Assembly (NCBI GenBank): GCA_018377375.1
Contig: JAGZZN010000019.1
Span: 1 to 30,867 of the forward strand
DNA from: Streptococcus parasanguinis
Lineage (GTDB): Bacteria; Bacillota; Bacilli; Lactobacillales; Streptococcaceae
Length of the DNA: 30,867 bases
Reading direction: 5' to 3'
Shown one piece after another: positions 29,262-30,867 of the stretch (the first letter of the stretch is position 1; each line of letters opens with the position of its first letter). A program made the position numbers and the translations under genes. Below the pieces are notes generated by a model. The model made no database searches, was not told the DNA's origin, and saw only the letters and a program-made list of their open reading frames with translations.

Positions 29262-30044
29262 ATGAAAATTACAAAACTAGAAAAGAAAAAAAGACTCTAC
29301 CTCCTGGAATTAGACAATGATCAAAAACTTTATATTACAGAAGACACCATCGTCAAATATTTTCTTTCCAAAGATAAAGAAATCAGTGAAGAGGAACTAA
29401 AAGAAATCCAAGAGTTTGCTCAATACTCCTATGGTAAAAACCTGGCCCTTTACTATCTTTCTTTTAAAGCTCGAACAACAAAAGAAGTCCGAGACTACCT
29501 GACAAAATATGAGATTGATAGTGGCATTATTGATAAAGTGGTCCAACACCTAAAAGAAGACAAGTGGTTAGATGATCGTCAATATGCAAGAAACCTGATA
29601 GAGGCCAACCTTCTCAGTGGCGATAAGGGCCCTGCCTTATTACAACAAAAAATTCAACAAAAAGGGATCCCAAAATCTGTCCTTCAAGAAACTCTTGCAG
29701 ACTATGATTTTTCAGAAGTGATCGACCGTACCGCAATAAAACTCCTAAAAAAATACCAAGGAAAATATCCGTTAAAAGCCATTGAAACGAAAATCATCCA
29801 AGCACTCATTTCAAAAGGTTTTGCTTACAATCAAGCAAAGATAGCATTCCAAAATCTCGAGCTCGAAACAGATGAAAAAACAACCAATGAGCTCATTCTA
29901 AAAGAGTTAGAAAAAAAATACCGTAAATACAGTAAAAAATATGAAGGCTATGACCTCAAACAACGCTTAACTCAAGCACTGGCCAGAAAGGGATACGATT
30001 ATAGTGATATAACGTCAGCTATTAGAGAATACTTAGATTCATAA
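29262..30044 (+). CDS. recX: Regulatory protein RecX
   Basis: 260 aa, within the long Firmicute RecX range (260-270). RecX binds RecA filaments and limits recombination and the SOS response. The three-repeat helical fold is visible: LSFKARTTKEVRDYLTKYEI (about 67-86), then DDRQYARNLIEANLLSGDKGPALLQQKI, and the later GYDYSDITSAIREYL. No Shine-Dalgarno precedes the ATG; upstream is A-rich after TATAAT, so it is probably read as a leaderless message. It is the only recombination-control gene here and lies divergent from rlmD, as in other streptococci. Confidence 0.94.
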   Translation: MKITKLEKKKRLYLLELDNDQKLYITEDTIVKYFLSKDKEISEEELKEIQEFAQYSYGKNLALYYLSFKARTTKEVRDYLTKYEIDSGIIDKVVQHLKEDKWLDDRQYARNLIEANLLSGDKGPALLQQKIQQKGIPKSVLQETLADYDFSEVIDRTAIKLLKKYQGKYPLKAIETKIIQALISKGFAYNQAKIAFQNLELETDEKTTNELILKELEKKYRKYSKKYEGYDLKQRLTQALARKGYDYSDITSAIREYLDS

Positions 30045-30092
30045 ACCAAATTGAAAATTAAATAGAAAAATAAGAAAAAATTTGAAAAAATA

Positions 30093-30101
30093 TGATACAA
30101 T
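30093..30101 (+). promoter_or_regulatory. Promoter of the DUF402 gene
   Basis: Extended -10 TGATACAAT (-10 at 30096-30101); no clear -35. The start point, about 30108, gives a leader of about 32 nt. Confidence 0.5.
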
Positions 30102-30139
30102 ATAGAGGATATACTTAGATTGTAGAAAGTTGGTAAGTT

Positions 30140-30673
30140 ATGAAACTACCTAAAGAAGGCGACTTTATTACAATTCAAAGTTATAAACATGATGGCAGTT
30201 TACACCGTACATGGCGTGACACCATGGTATTAAAGATAACCGAAAATGCAATTATTGGAGTAAATGATCATACACTTGTGACTGAAAGTGATGGTAGACG
30301 TTGGATTACACGTGAACCAGCGATCGTATATTTCCATAAAAAATATTGGTTTAACATCATCGCCATGATCCGTGACAATGGTGTGTCTTACTACTGTAAC
30401 CTAGCAAGTCCTTTTCACATTGATCAAGAAGCCTTAAAATATATCGACTATGATCTCGATGTCAAGGTCTTTACCAATGGTGAAAAAAAATTGTTAGATG
30501 TTGAAGAATACGAGCAGCATAAAGAAAAAATGCACTATTCAGATGACATCGACTTTATTTTAAAAGAAAATGTTAAGGTTCTAGTAGATTGGATAAACCA
30601 AAACAAAGGTCCCTTTTCTGAGGAATATATCAAAATTTGGTATAACCGTTATGTTGAACTGCGAAATAAATAA
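30140..30673 (+). CDS. DUF402 protein, nucleoside tri-/diphosphatase-like (YgaC/Ntdp)
   Basis: 177 aa. DUF402 fold with GSLHRTWRDTMVLKITENAIIGVNDHT at the N terminus, REPAIVYFHKKYWFN with the conserved aromatic pair, and the metal/nucleotide-binding YIDYDLDVKVF...DVEEYEQH acidic cluster. Staphylococcal and bacillar relatives hydrolyse nucleoside tri- and diphosphates, so this activity is the likely one. Single gene 95 nt after recX with its own promoter and terminator. Confidence 0.88.
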   Translation: MKLPKEGDFITIQSYKHDGSLHRTWRDTMVLKITENAIIGVNDHTLVTESDGRRWITREPAIVYFHKKYWFNIIAMIRDNGVSYYCNLASPFHIDQEALKYIDYDLDVKVFTNGEKKLLDVEEYEQHKEKMHYSDDIDFILKENVKVLVDWINQNKGPFSEEYIKIWYNRYVELRNK

Positions 30674-30679
30674 AGTTGG

Positions 30680-30697
30680 AAAGAGCGCAAGCTCTTT
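30680..30697 (+). terminator. Terminator of the DUF402 gene
   Basis: aaagagc/gctcttt stem (30680-30686 with 30691-30697), GCAA tetraloop, T6 continuing into TTTCTTG. 6 nt after the stop. Confidence 0.85.
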
Positions 30698-30727
30698 TTT
30701 CTTGTAAATTAATAAAAAAATAACTAC

Positions 30728-30760
30728 AAAAAAAGACTAATGACAACCATTAGACTTTTT
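30728..30760 (-). terminator. Terminator of tRNA-Pro
   Basis: 13-position arms 30730-30742 and 30748-30760 with one internal mismatch, 5-nt loop, followed on the minus strand by T7. It lies 11 nt downstream of the tRNA 3' end. Confidence 0.75.
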
Positions 30761-30770
30761 CGATACACTA

Positions 30771-30844
30771 TCGGGAAGACAGGATTCGAACCTGCGACAC
30801 CTTGGTCCCAAACCAAGTACTCTACCAAGCTGAGCTACTTCCCG
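30771..30844 (-). tRNA. tRNA-Pro (anticodon UGG)
   Basis: A 74-nt cloverleaf on the minus strand. The acceptor CGGGAAG pairs with CTTCCCG followed by discriminator A. The anticodon stem CTTGG/CCAAG encloses the loop TTTGGGA with anticodon TGG (plus-strand bases 30808-30810), and the T loop is TTCGAAT. The 3' CCA is not encoded. The 23 nt to the window end show no further complete feature. Confidence 0.95.
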
Positions 30845-30867
30845 ATCTAAAGCTACCGCTTTATGCA

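Noticed and set aside
1..30867. CRISPR array
   Set aside because: No regularly spaced direct repeats were seen; the repeats present are inverted and irregular.

Overview
The window looks like chromosome of a viridans-type Streptococcus (sanguinis/parasanguinis/mitis-like). The reasons are protein sequences typical of streptococci (AsnA, the yqeG-yqeH-yhbY-nadD-yqeK-rsfS cluster, a DUF1912-like protein, RecX, ValS), the gene order, moderate GC in the core genes, and a tRNA-Pro without an encoded CCA. Species cannot be fixed from the sequence alone.

Layout. 1-1100: tail of a stem-loop repeat and asnA (-). 1194-4042: a DNA-damage-type operon (+): a self-cleaving LexA/HdiR-like repressor with a strong operator, a UmuC-like Y-family polymerase, a YolD-like protein and a small unknown protein, closed by a bidirectional terminator. 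4080-5557: YebC regulator and a YefM-YoeB toxin-antitoxin pair with a TGTACA palindrome at its promoter (-). 5604-12218: the conserved ribosome/NAD/tRNA housekeeping operon (-), from yqeG to tmcAL. It is interrupted by two intergenic stretches full of inverted repeats. 12309-13018: a TVP38/DedA-like membrane protein (+).

13046-20941 is an accessory island on the minus strand between the TVP38 gene and valS. It has two parts. The right part (15942-20884) is very AT-rich and encodes, in transcription order, a TaqI/Eco57I-type N6-adenine methyltransferase, a 735-aa protein with two separate GHKL ATPase modules (an Hsp90/MutL/MORC-like one at the N terminus and a histidine-kinase-like one with an H-box at the C terminus), a stand-alone receiver-domain protein, and an HNH nuclease whose gene overlaps the receiver gene. 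The left part (13046-15918) has ordinary composition and encodes a cytosine-5 methyltransferase and a 525-codon protein that is probably its restriction enzyme. I read the right part as a candidate phosphorelay-controlled restriction/defence system and the best candidate for something undescribed in this window.

20927-25023: valS, a GNAT acetyltransferase and a flavin-reductase-like gene form one operon under a T-box riboswitch, probably valine-specific. 25040-25510: a small basic helix-hairpin-helix protein with its own promoter. 25543-29239: operon rlmD, cytidine-deaminase-like, DUF1858, DUF438/hemerythrin/PAS and DUF1912 (-). 29250-30697: recX and a DUF402 (YgaC/Ntdp-like) gene (+). The recX/rlmD divergent promoters occupy 37 bp and both transcripts may be leaderless. 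30728-30844: tRNA-Pro(UGG) and its terminator (-). No CRISPR array, insertion sequence, rRNA or replication origin was seen.
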